64,000 nucleotides of DNA from Janibacter terrae NBRC 107853 (GTDB taxonomy: Bacteria; Actinomycetota; Actinomycetes; Actinomycetales; Dermatophilaceae), in the NCBI RefSeq assembly GCF_001591405.1, contig NZ_BCUV01000005.1, positions 25,092 through 89,091 on the forward strand. The letters are read 5' to 3'. The notes below the pieces were generated by a model. It was given only the letters and a program-made list of their open reading frames with translations, had not been told where the DNA came from and ran no database searches. Numbering within the stretch: the stretch's first letter is position 1; each line of letters opens with the position of its first letter. Both the position numbers and the translations under genes were made by a program. Positions 49,288 to 58,020 of this stretch are shown in pieces.

Positions 49288-50481
49288 ATGACCACGTGGC
49301 TCGACATCCCGGCCGATCACCCCTTCGGCATCGACACGCTCCCCTACGGCGTCTTCTCCACCGGCTCGAACCCGCGCGTCGGGGTGCGGGTCGGCGACCT
49401 CGTCCTCGACCTCGCGGCGGTCGACCCCGAGCACGAGGGGGTCTGGGCCGCAGCATCGCTCAACCCCCTGCTCACCCTCGGCCGCCCGGCGTGGACGGCT
49501 GCGCGTGCCCGCGTCGTCGAGCTGCTCACCGACGAGGCGCACCGCGAGGTGGTCACCCCGCACCTCGTCCCGCTCGCCCAGGTGACCATGCACCTGCCCG
49601 TCGAGGTCGCCGACTACGTCGACTTCTACGCGAGCGAGCACCACGCGAGCAATGTCGGTCAGATCTTCCGCCCCGACAACGCCGCGCTCCCGCCGAGCTG
49701 GAAGCACCTGCCCATCGGCTACCACGGCCGGGCGGGCACGGTCGTGGTCGACGGCACCGACGTCGTGCGACCGACCGGCCAGCGCAAGGGCCCCCAGGAC
49801 CCGACGCCCGTCTTCGGCCCGAGCGTGCGCCTCGACATCGAGGCCGAGCTGGGCTATGTCGTCGGCGGTGCCACGCAGCTCGGCTCGCGCGTGTCCGTCG
49901 ACGAGGCGCCCGACCACCTCTTCGGCGTCGTCATCCTCAACGACTGGAGCGCCCGCGACATCCAGGCGTGGGAGTACGTGCCGCTCGGGCCCTTCCTCGG
50001 CAAGTCCTTCGCCACGTCGATCTCGGCCTGGGTGACCCCGCTGGAGGCCTTCGACCTCGCCCGCACCCGGCTGCCGGGGCAGGACGCGGTACCGGTCCTG
50101 CCGTACCTGCGCGGCGACGCGTGGGGCCTCGACGTCCACCTCGAGGTGCGGCTCAACGGCCACGTCGTCGCCACCCCGCACAACAGCGACATGTACTGGT
50201 CGCCCGCGCAGATGCTCGCGCACCTCACCGTCAACGGCGCGAGCCTGCGCGACGGCGACCTCTTCGGGTCCGGCACGATCAGCGGCCCGACGAAGGGAGA
50301 GCGCGGCTCCCTCCTCGAGCTCGCCTGGGGCGGCACCGAGCCGATCACGCTCCCGGACGGCAGCACGCGCACCTTCCTCGAGGACGGCGACACCGTGACG
50401 ATGACCGGCTGGGCGCCGGGCCCGCGGGGCGCCCGGATCGGCCTCGGGGAGGTCTCGGGCACCATCCGTCCCGCCCGCTGA
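49288..50481 (+). CDS. fahA: Fumarylacetoacetase
   Basis: 397 residues, two domains as in bacterial and mammalian FAH. FGIDTLPYGVFS at the N-terminus, catalytic region YVDFYASEHHASNVGQIFRP (Asp/His), PIGYHGRAGTVVVDGTD, metal ligands in LDIEAELGYVVG and NDWSARDIQAWEYVPLGPFLGKSF. Hydrolyses fumarylacetoacetate to fumarate and acetoacetate, last step of tyrosine breakdown. Homogentisate dioxygenase is not in the window. Confidence 0.95.
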   Translation: MTTWLDIPADHPFGIDTLPYGVFSTGSNPRVGVRVGDLVLDLAAVDPEHEGVWAAASLNPLLTLGRPAWTAARARVVELLTDEAHREVVTPHLVPLAQVTMHLPVEVADYVDFYASEHHASNVGQIFRPDNAALPPSWKHLPIGYHGRAGTVVVDGTDVVRPTGQRKGPQDPTPVFGPSVRLDIEAELGYVVGGATQLGSRVSVDEAPDHLFGVVILNDWSARDIQAWEYVPLGPFLGKSFATSISAWVTPLEAFDLARTRLPGQDAVPVLPYLRGDAWGLDVHLEVRLNGHVVATPHNSDMYWSPAQMLAHLTVNGASLRDGDLFGSGTISGPTKGERGSLLELAWGGTEPITLPDGSTRTFLEDGDTVTMTGWAPGPRGARIGLGEVSGTIRPAR

Positions 50482-50495
50482 GGCGACGCTCCTCC

Positions 50496-50518
50496 CCCTT
50501 CGTCGCGGTCACGAAGGG
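50496..50518. terminator. Hairpin from an inverted CCCTTCGT/ACGAAGGG pair
   Basis: 8-bp arms 50496-50503 and 50511-50518, loop 7 nt, between convergent FAH and GNAT genes; the right arm overlaps the GNAT stop codon. Confidence 0.55.
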
Positions 50519-51030
50519 CGCGACGTCCCGACCCGCAGGTCGAGGAACATCACGTGCAGCCCCACCGGGCCGTGCTCGGGGTGCATGAAGGCGCCCGGGA
50601 CGGTCCCGACGACGTCGAAGCCGAGCGAGCGCCACAGCCCGACGGCGCGCTCGTTGGTCTCGACGACGGCGTTGAACTGGATGCCGTCGTACCCCTCGGT
50701 GCGTGCCCACGCGATCATGTCCTCGCCGAGCGCGCGACCGACGCCCCTCACCCGGCAATCGGGGTCGACCATGAAGCTGGCCGTCGCGATGTGCGCGCCC
50801 CGTCCCGGCTTGTTGGGGCCCATCTTCGCCGAGCCGAGGACGCTCGGCCCGTCGACCGCGACGACCGTGCGGCCCGGCGCCTCCTCCATCCACCACGGCC
50901 TGGCCTCGTCCTCGTCGAGCCCGGTCGGGTAGGTGTACGAGTGCCCCTGCGCCACGATCCGGGACCAGAAGGGGTAGATCGACGACCAGTCGTCGTCGGT
51001 CGCCGGACGGATGGCGAGGTCGGCAGTCAC
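50509..51030 (-). CDS. GNAT family N-acetyltransferase
   Basis: 173 residues. LAIRPATDDDWSSIYPFWSR at the N-terminus; acetyl-CoA loop VRGVGRALGEDMIAWA near 107-120; NERAVGLWRSLGFDVVGTVPGAF as C-terminal motif. Resembles putative phosphinothricin/amino-acid acetyltransferases; acceptor unknown. GTG chosen as the domain starts there; GATGCT 6 nt upstream is a weak leaderless box. Divergent from rlmC. Confidence 0.9.
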   Translation of the reverse strand: MTADLAIRPATDDDWSSIYPFWSRIVAQGHSYTYPTGLDEDEARPWWMEEAPGRTVVAVDGPSVLGSAKMGPNKPGRGAHIATASFMVDPDCRVRGVGRALGEDMIAWARTEGYDGIQFNAVVETNERAVGLWRSLGFDVVGTVPGAFMHPEHGPVGLHVMFLDLRVGTSRPS

Positions 51031-51075
51031 GGTGTCAGCATCCCAGCCGCCCGCGTGGCGTCGTGGGCGGGGACG

Positions 51076-51081
51076 TAACCT
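51076..51081 (+). promoter_or_regulatory. -10 box for leaderless rlmC-type gene
   Basis: TAACCT, 6 nt before GTG 51088. Confidence 0.55.
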
Positions 51082-51087
51082 GACGCG

Positions 51088-52230
51088 GTGCAGTGCTCCC
51101 ACTTCGACGCTGGTGAGTGCCGCTCGTGCACCCTCATGGGGGTGCCCTACGGGCAGCAGGTCGCCGATCTGGACGTGGAGGTCCGCCGGCTGCTGTCGAC
51201 GTCCGTCCCGGCCGAGGTGTGGGACTCCCCCTTCGTCGGTCCCGAGTCCGGCTTCCGCAACAAGGCCAAGCTGGTTGTCGGTGGGACGAAGGGGGAGCCG
51301 ACCTTCGGCATCCTCGACGCCGCGATGCGGGGCGTGGACCTGCGGGACTGCGGCCTGTACGAACCGGTCCTGGCCGCCGCCCTGCCCCCGCTCGTCGGCG
51401 CCGTGGCAGCGCTGGGCCTGGTGCCCTACGACGTGCGGGCACGCTCCGGCGAGCTGAAGCACCTCATCGTCACCTCGAGCCCCGACGGTGAGCTCATGCT
51501 GCGGTTCGTCCTGCGCTCGCCCGGCCAGCTACCCCGGATCACCGGCGGCCTCGACGACCTGCGGGCCGCGGTCCCCGGCCTGCGGGTCGTGTCCGTCAAC
51601 CTCCAGCCGGAGCACAAGGCGGTGCTCGAGGGCGAGGAGGAGATCCTCCTGACCCCGGCCGAGACGCTCCCGATGCGCCTGGACGACATCACCTTCCACC
51701 TGCGACCACGCAGCTTCTTCCAGACCAACACCACGGTGGCCGCGGGGCTCTACCGGCAGGTGGGTGAGTGGATTGCCGAGATCGACCCGGCGAGCGTGCT
51801 CGACCTGTACTGCGGGGTCGGCGGGTTCGCCCTGACCGCGGCCACGACGCAGGGGGCACGCACGCGTCGTGTCGACGGGGTCGAGGTCGCTCCCGACGCG
51901 GTGGCCAGTGCTCGCCGGTCGGCCGTCGAGCTCGGCGTCGAGGCTCGCTTCGAGGTCGGCGACGCGCGGGTCCTGGAGGCGCCCGACCACGAGCTCGTGG
52001 TCGTCAACCCACCTCGTCGCGGGATCGGCTCCGCTCTGTGCGCGGCCCTCGAGGTGTCCTCACCCGCGCACGTCATCTACTCCAGCTGCAATGCCACGAG
52101 CCTGGCCCGCGACCTCGCAGCCCTCCCCGGGTACCGGGTCGTGCGGGCACGCCTGTTCGACATGTTCCCGCAGACCCGGCACCACGAGGTGGCGGTCCTG
52201 CTCAGGCGCCGGCGGGCGGCGGGTAGTTGA
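51088..52230 (+). CDS. rlmC: 23S rRNA (uracil-5-)-methyltransferase RlmC-like
   Basis: 380 residues. Fe-S cysteines Cys3, Cys11, Cys14 at the N-terminus and one near 88 (RDCGLYEP) replace the TRAM domain of RlmD, as in RlmC/RumB. GFRNKAKLVVGG, FFQTNTTVAAGLY, SAM motif LDLYCGVGGFALTAA near 233-247 and catalytic Cys near 334 in YSSCNATSLARDL. Methylates a uracil of 23S rRNA. Leaderless GTG start. Its last 29 bp overlap the convergent secreted-protein gene. Confidence 0.93.
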   Translation: MQCSHFDAGECRSCTLMGVPYGQQVADLDVEVRRLLSTSVPAEVWDSPFVGPESGFRNKAKLVVGGTKGEPTFGILDAAMRGVDLRDCGLYEPVLAAALPPLVGAVAALGLVPYDVRARSGELKHLIVTSSPDGELMLRFVLRSPGQLPRITGGLDDLRAAVPGLRVVSVNLQPEHKAVLEGEEEILLTPAETLPMRLDDITFHLRPRSFFQTNTTVAAGLYRQVGEWIAEIDPASVLDLYCGVGGFALTAATTQGARTRRVDGVEVAPDAVASARRSAVELGVEARFEVGDARVLEAPDHELVVVNPPRRGIGSALCAALEVSSPAHVIYSSCNATSLARDLAALPGYRVVRARLFDMFPQTRHHEVAVLLRRRRAAGS

Positions 52231-52993
52231 AGAGCGTCGCCTTGTCGACGGTCGTGGCGTAGAAGGGCTGCCACCTGCTGGTCACGCGCTTCATGCGCGG
52301 GTTGGGGATGCCGGGGTTCCATCCCTGGGGGTGGACGATCGTCCGCGGGGTGGCGAAGAGGTCGGCGCCCGTGGAGCCGATGACGTTGGCGCCCGCCGTG
52401 CCTCCGGACAGGCGCATCTCCTGCCGCACGAGGATCCCCTTCGTCCCGGCCGGGATCGGGACGCGCGGGTACATGCCCGACCACCAGAAGTGCAGGGCGT
52501 CGGCCTTGCCCCTCAGCCCGGACAGGGGCATCGAGTAGGTGGCGGTCCGGTCCTTGCGGGCAGTGCCCGTCGTGGCACCGGACTGGAAGTCGCCGGTGTA
52601 GTAGGCGCCCTCCATCCGCGAGGCCGTCGCCTTGGCACGCGTCCACTTCTTCCCGTCGAAGAAGTAGACACGCGGGTTGCGCGCCACGAGGCGCGCGCTG
52701 TAGTTCGTCGTGCGGCTCGTCGCGAAGACCTGGCCCCACACGTTGATGGCCTTGTAGTTGCGGAACGAGGTGCTGGCGACGGAGGCCTTCGCGTCGGAGG
52801 CGGTCCGCCACGAGTAGCCGTAAGGGACACCACGGGGGATGGCGTCGTGCCGGCCGTAGGCGTCGCTGGCGACGAGCTGGGCGGTGGTCGTCGTCGACGA
52901 CCCGGAGGTCATCGACGGGGTGGAGGCGCCCGCGGCGGCAGAGCCACCGGCGAGGAACGCCACGATCAGGGAGGAGGTGATAGCGGTACGCAC
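52202..52993 (-). CDS. Secreted protein of unknown function, intact tandem copy
   Basis: 263 residues from GTG 52993. Signal peptide TAITSSLIVAFLAGGSAAAGA, Ser/Thr-rich linker, then a beta-rich domain with GVPYGYSWR, NYKAINVWGQVFATS, RVYFFDGKKW, GAYYTGDFQSG, LHFWWSGMYPR, LVRQEMRL, TGADLFATPRTIVHPQGWNPG. No enzyme motif or known family seen; no cysteine in the mature part. A frameshifted second copy lies upstream; both begin GTG CG(C/T) ACC, which supports this start over a TTG three codons earlier. Confidence 0.8.
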   Translation of the reverse strand: MRTAITSSLIVAFLAGGSAAAGASTPSMTSGSSTTTTAQLVASDAYGRHDAIPRGVPYGYSWRTASDAKASVASTSFRNYKAINVWGQVFATSRTTNYSARLVARNPRVYFFDGKKWTRAKATASRMEGAYYTGDFQSGATTGTARKDRTATYSMPLSGLRGKADALHFWWSGMYPRVPIPAGTKGILVRQEMRLSGGTAGANVIGSTGADLFATPRTIVHPQGWNPGIPNPRMKRVTSRWQPFYATTVDKATLFNYPPPAGA

Positions 52994-53075
52994 GGGGCAC
53001 AAGGTTGAGGTCTCGCACGAGGCGCTGCAAATCGTGGCTCAGCACATCAACTGCTACAAGAGCGGGGTCGGTCCC

Positions 53076-53894
53076 TCACGAATCTTCGAGAGGAGGCGGA
53101 TTCGCTTGCAGCGTGGGCAGATCCAGAGTCGTGGCGTAAAAGGTCTGCCACGTCGCTGTGACCCACTTCATACGGGCGTTGGGGATCCCGGGGTTCCATC
53201 CCCGGGGGTCGACGATCGTCCGTGGTGTCGCGAAGAGGTCAGCGCCCGTGCTGCCGATGACGCCGGCACCCGCGGTGTCACCGGTCAGGCGCATCTCCTG
53301 CCGCACGAGGATCCCCCGCGTGCCCTCAGGGATCTGCGTCCGCGGGAAGTCGCCCTCCCACCAGAAGTGCAGGACGTCAGGCGACCCGTCCAGCCCCGAC
53401 AGGGGCATCGACCACGTGCCAGGGGCGTCGGCTCGCGCCGTGCCCGCCACGGGCTCGGAGCGGAAGTCGCCCGCGTAGTAGGCCCCTCCACCCGGTCGGC
53501 CACGAGGCCGGCCTCGACCCAGGCGCCACCGGTGAACCACCACACCCTCGGCGCCCGAACCTCCAGCCGGGCGTCATAGGAGGTCGTGCTCTCGGTGGCG
53601 AAGACCTGACCCCAGACGTTGAGCGCGCGGTAGTCGCGGGAACCCGGTGCTCGCGGTGCCCGGATCGGTGTCCGCGCCCTCTCGCCACGAGTAGCCGAAG
53701 GGGACGCCGCGAGGCGTCGCGTCGTGGGCTCCGTACACGTCCCGGGCGACGACCCCGGCCAGCCGGGCGGGGGTCTGCGACGTGAGCCCAACGGTCGAGG
53801 ACGCGGGGTTGCCCGGCCCCGACCCTGTGCCGACGGCGAGAGCGACGCCGACGAGGAGGAGGCACGACACCACGACCACGACGAGGGTGCGCAC
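53076..53894 (-). pseudogene. Frameshifted tandem copy of the secreted protein
   Basis: Same family as the gene at 52202. Frame 1 carries RTLVVVVVSCLLLVGVALAV and GVPFGYSWREG; frame 2 DYRALNVWGQVFATESTTSY and RVWWFTGGAWVEAG; frame 3 GAYYAGDFRSEPVAGTA through LVRQEMRLTGDTAG to the stop. The shifts are one extra C in a CCC run (about 53641) and one missing G in a GGGG run (about 53488). They cancel, leaving about 50 scrambled codons. Could be recent mutation or sequencing error; if corrected, a full-length secreted protein of about 272 residues. Confidence 0.8.
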
Positions 53895-53901
53895 ACCCAC
53901 G

Positions 53902-53907
53902 AGCCTA
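53902..53907 (-). promoter_or_regulatory. -10 box of the frameshifted secreted-protein gene
   Basis: TAGGCT on the minus strand, 7 nt before GTG 53894. Confidence 0.5.
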
Positions 53908-53938
53908 GCCACCGGCCACGCGGACGTGACCCCGGCGG

Positions 53939-54271
53939 TCAGGCCGTTGCGCTGCCGGCGACCAACGCGACGATGAACCCGAAGTAGCAGAGCAGGAGGA
54001 GGATCAACCCGACGAACAGCACCGTGCCGACGATCCCGAGGATCTTGCCGATGTGGGCATGGTCCCGGTTGCTCCAGCCGCCCTGCGGGTCCGCGTCGAT
54101 CTCGCGCAGCGCCGTCGAGCCCAGGATCCACGCGACGACGCCCAGGCCGGGGAGCACCGACAGACCGAGGATGCCCAGGACCAGCGCCGCGGTGGCGCCC
54201 CCGTGCGTGCGCGTCGCCGCCCACGGCGGTGGCGGGGGCAGCGGCGGCGGGTACGGGCTCGGATCGGTCAT
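53939..54271 (-). CDS. DUF4190 small membrane protein
   Basis: 110 residues. Pro-rich cytoplasmic N-terminus (PYPPPLPPPPP), then GATAALVLGILGLSVLPGLGVVAWILGSTALREID, the DUF4190 hallmark, and a second helix pair GKILGIVGTVLFVGLILLLLCYFGF. Function unknown; frequent in actinobacteria. TACGCT 9 nt upstream may be its -10. Confidence 0.85.
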   Translation of the reverse strand: MTDPSPYPPPLPPPPPWAATRTHGGATAALVLGILGLSVLPGLGVVAWILGSTALREIDADPQGGWSNRDHAHIGKILGIVGTVLFVGLILLLLCYFGFIVALVAGSATA

Positions 54272-54341
54272 GGTGCGGCCAGCGTAGGACCGGGCGACGC
54301 GCCAGCACACGGGGAGGACTCCCCTTCGTCCGGGAGGTCGC

Positions 54342-54347
54342 TAGGTT
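54342..54347 (+). promoter_or_regulatory. Possible -10 box of the tdh operon
   Basis: TAGGTT, predicting a leader of about 35 nt to ATG 54389, with GGAG as SD. Confidence 0.45.
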
Positions 54348-54388
54348 GTGAGCGCGGTCACCCCCGCCGACCACCCCACAGGAGACCC

Positions 54389-55429
54389 ATGCGCGCCCTC
54401 GTCAAGCCCCGCCCCGGCCCCGGACTCGAGCTCATCGACGTCCCCGAGCCCCACGCCGGTCCCGGTGAGGTGCGCATCCGCGTCCTGCGCGCCGGTCTGT
54501 GCGGCACCGACCTGCACCTCCACGGCTGGGACGACTGGGCGGCCGGCGCCGTGCCGCGCACGCCGCAGGTCATCGGCCACGAGTTCTACGGCGAGGTCGA
54601 CGAGGTCGGCGACGGCGTGGTCGACGTGCGGCTCGGTGACCGCGTCTCGGGCGAGGGGCACCTCGTCTGCGGCACCTGCCGCAACTGCCGCGCGGGGCGC
54701 AGGCACCTGTGCATCAACACGATCGGCATCGGGGTCAACCGGGACGGCGCCTTCGCCGACCACGTCGTCATCCCGTCGGGCAACGCCTGGGTCCACCCCG
54801 ACGACATCGACCCGGACCTCGGCGCCGTCTTCGACCCGCTGGGCAACGCCGTCCACACGGCCCTGTCCTTCCCTCTCGTCGGCGAGGACGTCGTCATCAC
54901 CGGCGCCGGCCCCATCGGCGTCATGGCGACGGCGATCGCCCGGCACGTCGGCGCCCGGTACATCGCGGTCACCGACCTGTCCGACACCCGCCTGGAGCTG
55001 GCGAAGGGGGCCGGCGCCGACCTGCTCGTCAACGCGACCCGATCCGACCTCGGCGCCGCGATGCGCGAGCTCGGGATGAAGGAGGGCTTCGACGTCGGCC
55101 TCGAGGTGTCCGGCGCTCCCCCGGCCGTGTCCGACATGCTCGACCACCTCAACCACGGCGGCCGCATCGCCATGCTCGGGCTGCCCAAGGACCCCTACCC
55201 CGTCGACTGGGGCAAGGTGATCACCCACATGATCACCATCAAGGGGATCTACGGCCGGGAGATGTACGACACCTGGTACACGATGAGCGCGATGCTCTCG
55301 ACCTCCCCGACCCTGCGGGCGGCCATCTCGTCCGTCATCACCCACCGCTTCCCCGCGGAGCGGTGGGAGGACGCCTTCACGACCGCCGCCTCGGGTGAGT
55401 GCGGCAAGGTCATCATGGATTGGAGCTGA
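54389..55429 (+). CDS. tdh: L-threonine 3-dehydrogenase
   Basis: 346 residues, zinc medium-chain dehydrogenase. Catalytic zinc in [13 protein letters not shown] (Cys38) and IGHEFYGEV, structural zinc in [18 protein letters not shown] loop [18 protein letters not shown] near 173-190, and [12 protein letters not shown] typical of Tdh. Oxidises threonine to 2-amino-3-ketobutyrate for Kbl. First gene of a three-gene run; kbl starts 2 bp after its stop. Confidence 0.96.
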   Translation: MRALVKPRPGPGLELIDVPEPHAGPGEVRIRVLRAGLCGTDLHLHGWDDWAAGAVPRTPQVIGHEFYGEVDEVGDGVVDVRLGDRVSGEGHLVCGTCRNCRAGRRHLCINTIGIGVNRDGAFADHVVIPSGNAWVHPDDIDPDLGAVFDPLGNAVHTALSFPLVGEDVVITGAGPIGVMATAIARHVGARYIAVTDLSDTRLELAKGAGADLLVNATRSDLGAAMRELGMKEGFDVGLEVSGAPPAVSDMLDHLNHGGRIAMLGLPKDPYPVDWGKVITHMITIKGIYGREMYDTWYTMSAMLSTSPTLRAAISSVITHRFPAERWEDAFTTAASGECGKVIMDWS

Positions 55430-55431
55430 CG

Positions 55432-56679
55432 ATGTACGCCTTCAAGGACGAGCTGACCGCCACCCTGCGGCAGATCCGCGCCGACGGGTTGTGGAAGGAC
55501 GAGCGTCGGCTGACGAGCGCGCAGGACGCGCACATCACGACGACGAAGACGTCGGCGATCAACTTCTGCGCCAACAACTACCTCGGTCTCGCCGACCACC
55601 CCGAGGTGCGGGCCGCGGCCGCCGCCGCGCTCGACGACTGGGGCTTCGGGATGGCCAGCGTGCGGTTCATCTGCGGGACGCAGGAGCTGCACAAGCAGCT
55701 CGAGGGCGCCCTGTCGCAGTGGTTCGGGACCGAGGACACGATCCTCTACTCCAGCTGCTTCGACGCCAACGGCGGCGTCTTCGAGGTGCTCTTCGGCGAG
55801 GGTGACGCGATCATCTCGGACGCTCTCAACCATGCCTCGCTGATCGACGGCATCCGGCTCAGCAAGGCCGCCCGCTACCGGTACGCCAATGCGGACATGG
55901 ACGACCTGCGGGCCAAGCTCGAGGCGGCGAAGGGGGCCCGGCGCACCGTCGTCGTCACGGACGGCGTCTTCTCGATGGATGGCTACCTCGCGCCGCTGGA
56001 GCAGATCTGCGACCTCGCCGAGGAGTACGGCGCGATGGTCCTCGTCGACGACTCCCATGCCGTGGGGTTCATCGGGGACGGGGGCGGGGGCACGCCCGAG
56101 GCGTGCGGTGTCGCCGATCGGGTCGACCTGCTCACCGGAACGCTGGGCAAGGCGCTCGGCGGGGCGAGCGGCGGCTACGTCAGCGGGCCGGCCGAGGTCG
56201 TCGCCCTGCTGCGGCAGCGCTCCCGGCCGTATCTCTTCTCCAACGCCGTCGCCCCCGTCGTCGCGGCCGGCTCGCTGCGGGCCGTCGAGATCGCCAGGGA
56301 GTCCCACGAGGGACGAGCCGTCCTGCGGCGCAACACCCTGATGTTCCGCGAGCTCATGACGGAGGAGGGCTTCGACCTGCTGCCGGGGCAGCACCCCATC
56401 ACCCCGGTGATGTTCCCGGGTGAGGACGGCGCCCGGCAGGCGGCGCAGATCGCCGACGCGATGCTCGGGCACGGCGTCTACGTCATCGCCTTCTCGTACC
56501 CCGTCGTGCCGAAGGGACAGGCACGCATCCGGGTGCAGCTCTCCGCAGCCCACACCGAGGCGGACGTGCGCGCCTGCGTAGCGGCGTTCGTCGCGGCGCG
56601 GGACGAGGTCACCGCGCTCGTCCGTGGCCGGCGTGCCCGTCGTGGGTCCGACCGGACCGACCCGACCAAGGAGACCTGA
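55432..56679 (+). CDS. kbl: Glycine C-acetyltransferase (2-amino-3-ketobutyrate CoA ligase)
   Basis: 415 residues, PLP alpha-oxoamine synthase. [53 protein letters not shown] and PLP lysine in [14 protein letters not shown] (about Lys240). Cleaves the Tdh product with CoA to glycine and acetyl-CoA. The last 17 or so residues ([18 protein letters not shown]) exceed the usual length and are probably a disordered tail. Confidence 0.96.
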   Translation: MYAFKDELTATLRQIRADGLWKDERRLTSAQDAHITTTKTSAINFCANNYLGLADHPEVRAAAAAALDDWGFGMASVRFICGTQELHKQLEGALSQWFGTEDTILYSSCFDANGGVFEVLFGEGDAIISDALNHASLIDGIRLSKAARYRYANADMDDLRAKLEAAKGARRTVVVTDGVFSMDGYLAPLEQICDLAEEYGAMVLVDDSHAVGFIGDGGGGTPEACGVADRVDLLTGTLGKALGGASGGYVSGPAEVVALLRQRSRPYLFSNAVAPVVAAGSLRAVEIARESHEGRAVLRRNTLMFRELMTEEGFDLLPGQHPITPVMFPGEDGARQAAQIADAMLGHGVYVIAFSYPVVPKGQARIRVQLSAAHTEADVRACVAAFVAARDEVTALVRGRRARRGSDRTDPTKET

Positions 56680-56680
56680 C

Positions 56681-57334
56681 ATGGTGGACACCACGACCCA
56701 GATCGGCGCGGTGGACCGCGCTCTCGAGATGCTCGAGGTCGACGGCGCACCCGCGCGTGCGCAGTCACTGACCCAGACCTACCCCTCCCCCATCGACGAC
56801 GTGTGGGACGCGGTGACGACCGCCGAGCGGATCGCCCGGTGGTTCCTGCCGGTGAGCGGCGACCTGCGCCTCGGAGGTCGGTACCAGCTGCAGGGCAACG
56901 CCGGCGGCGAGGTGCTCGAGTGCCGACCGCCGGACGACGGGACGGCCGGGTACCGCGTGACCTGGGAGATGATGGGCGCGGTGTCCTGGCTCGAGGTGGT
57001 CCTCGTCGCCGAGGGCGAGTCGACCCGCCTGCGCCTCGTGCGCGTCGCCCGTGTGGAGGACGTGCCCGAGGGGATGTGGGAGACCTACGGCCCCGGGGCC
57101 ACGGGCGGCGGCTGGGACGGCGGTCTCCTCGGGCTGTCCCTCCATCTCGGCGCCGTCGGGGGCGCGCTCCGTCCCGAGGAGGCCGAGGCCTGGGCAGCCA
57201 CCGGTGAGGGCCGGGCCTTCTACCGGGGCGCGGCAGATGCCTGGGGCGGCGCGCAGGTCGCCGCAGGCGCGGATCCCGTGGCCGCGGCGGCCGCGGCGGA
57301 CGAGACCTACCGCTTCTACACCGGGCAGGGATGA
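56681..57334 (+). CDS. SRPBCC/AHSA1-domain protein
   Basis: 217 residues. Lipid-binding START-like fold: TQTYPSPIDDVWDAVTTAERIARWFLPVSGDLRLGGRYQL is the AHSA1 opening, WLEVVLVAEGESTRLRLV the following strands. The C-terminal 60 residues are Ala/Gly-rich. One base separates it from the kbl stop, so it is in the tdh-kbl operon; its link to threonine breakdown is unexplained. Confidence 0.88.
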   Translation: MVDTTTQIGAVDRALEMLEVDGAPARAQSLTQTYPSPIDDVWDAVTTAERIARWFLPVSGDLRLGGRYQLQGNAGGEVLECRPPDDGTAGYRVTWEMMGAVSWLEVVLVAEGESTRLRLVRVARVEDVPEGMWETYGPGATGGGWDGGLLGLSLHLGAVGGALRPEEAEAWAATGEGRAFYRGAADAWGGAQVAAGADPVAAAAAADETYRFYTGQG

Positions 57335-57341
57335 GACCCGG

Positions 57342-57962
57342 TCACTCGAAGGGGGTGGGGTCACCCGCCCCGTAGCGCGCGATCTCGGCCTCCCCCGAGG
57401 ACAGGTCGACGACGGTCGTCGGCTCGGTCGTGACCTCACCCGCGTCGATGACGATGTCGACCTGGTGGTCGAGGGCCTCCTTGACGTCCCAGCCGAAGGT
57501 CGGGGTGCGGTCCTCACCCGGCAGGAGCAGCGTCGACGTGAGCATCGGGTCGCCGAGTCCCGCGAGCAGCGCGAGGGTGAGCGGGTGGTCCGGGATGCGC
57601 ACGCCGACGGTCTTCTTCTTCGCGTGCAGCAGCCGCCGCGGGACCTCCTTGGTCGCCGGCAGGATGAACGTGTACGGACCGGGCGTCGCGGCCTTGACCG
57701 CCCGGAAGACGGCGTTGTCGACGTGCACGAGCTGGCCGAGCTGGGCGAAGTCGGCGCAGAGCAGGGTGTAGTGGTGCCGCTCGTCCAGGCGCCGGATGTC
57801 CCGGATGCGGTCCTTGATCTCCTGGTCGTCCAACCGGCCGCCCAGGGCATAGCCGGAGTCGGTCGGGAAGGCGACGAGCGCGCCCTGCCTGAGTCGCTCG
57901 ACGACCTGCCCGACGGTGCGGGGCTGGGGGTTGTCGGGGTGCACTTCCACGAAGCTGGCCAT
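57342..57962 (-). CDS. YciO/Sua5/YrdC-family protein
   Basis: 206 residues, single YrdC domain: GALVAFPTDSGYALGG (nucleotide binding), HHYTLLCADFAQLGQLVHVDN, PGPYTFILPATKEVPRRLL, KKKTVGVRIPDHPL. Fits the YciO subgroup rather than the essential TsaC, which is normally beside prmC. Possibly related to threonylcarbamoyl-AMP chemistry. Leaderless ATG. Confidence 0.9.
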   Translation of the reverse strand: MASFVEVHPDNPQPRTVGQVVERLRQGALVAFPTDSGYALGGRLDDQEIKDRIRDIRRLDERHHYTLLCADFAQLGQLVHVDNAVFRAVKAATPGPYTFILPATKEVPRRLLHAKKKTVGVRIPDHPLTLALLAGLGDPMLTSTLLLPGEDRTPTFGWDVKEALDHQVDIVIDAGEVTTEPTTVVDLSSGEAEIARYGAGDPTPFE

Positions 57963-57968
57963 GCCCCC

Positions 57969-57974
57969 ACCCTA
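57969..57974 (-). promoter_or_regulatory. -10 box for leaderless yciO-type gene
   Basis: TAGGGT on the minus strand, 6 nt before ATG 57962. Confidence 0.6.
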
Positions 57975-58020
57975 GGATCCCTCGTGCCGGCACGGGAGGT
58001 GCGGTGACCCGTCCGTCCGC

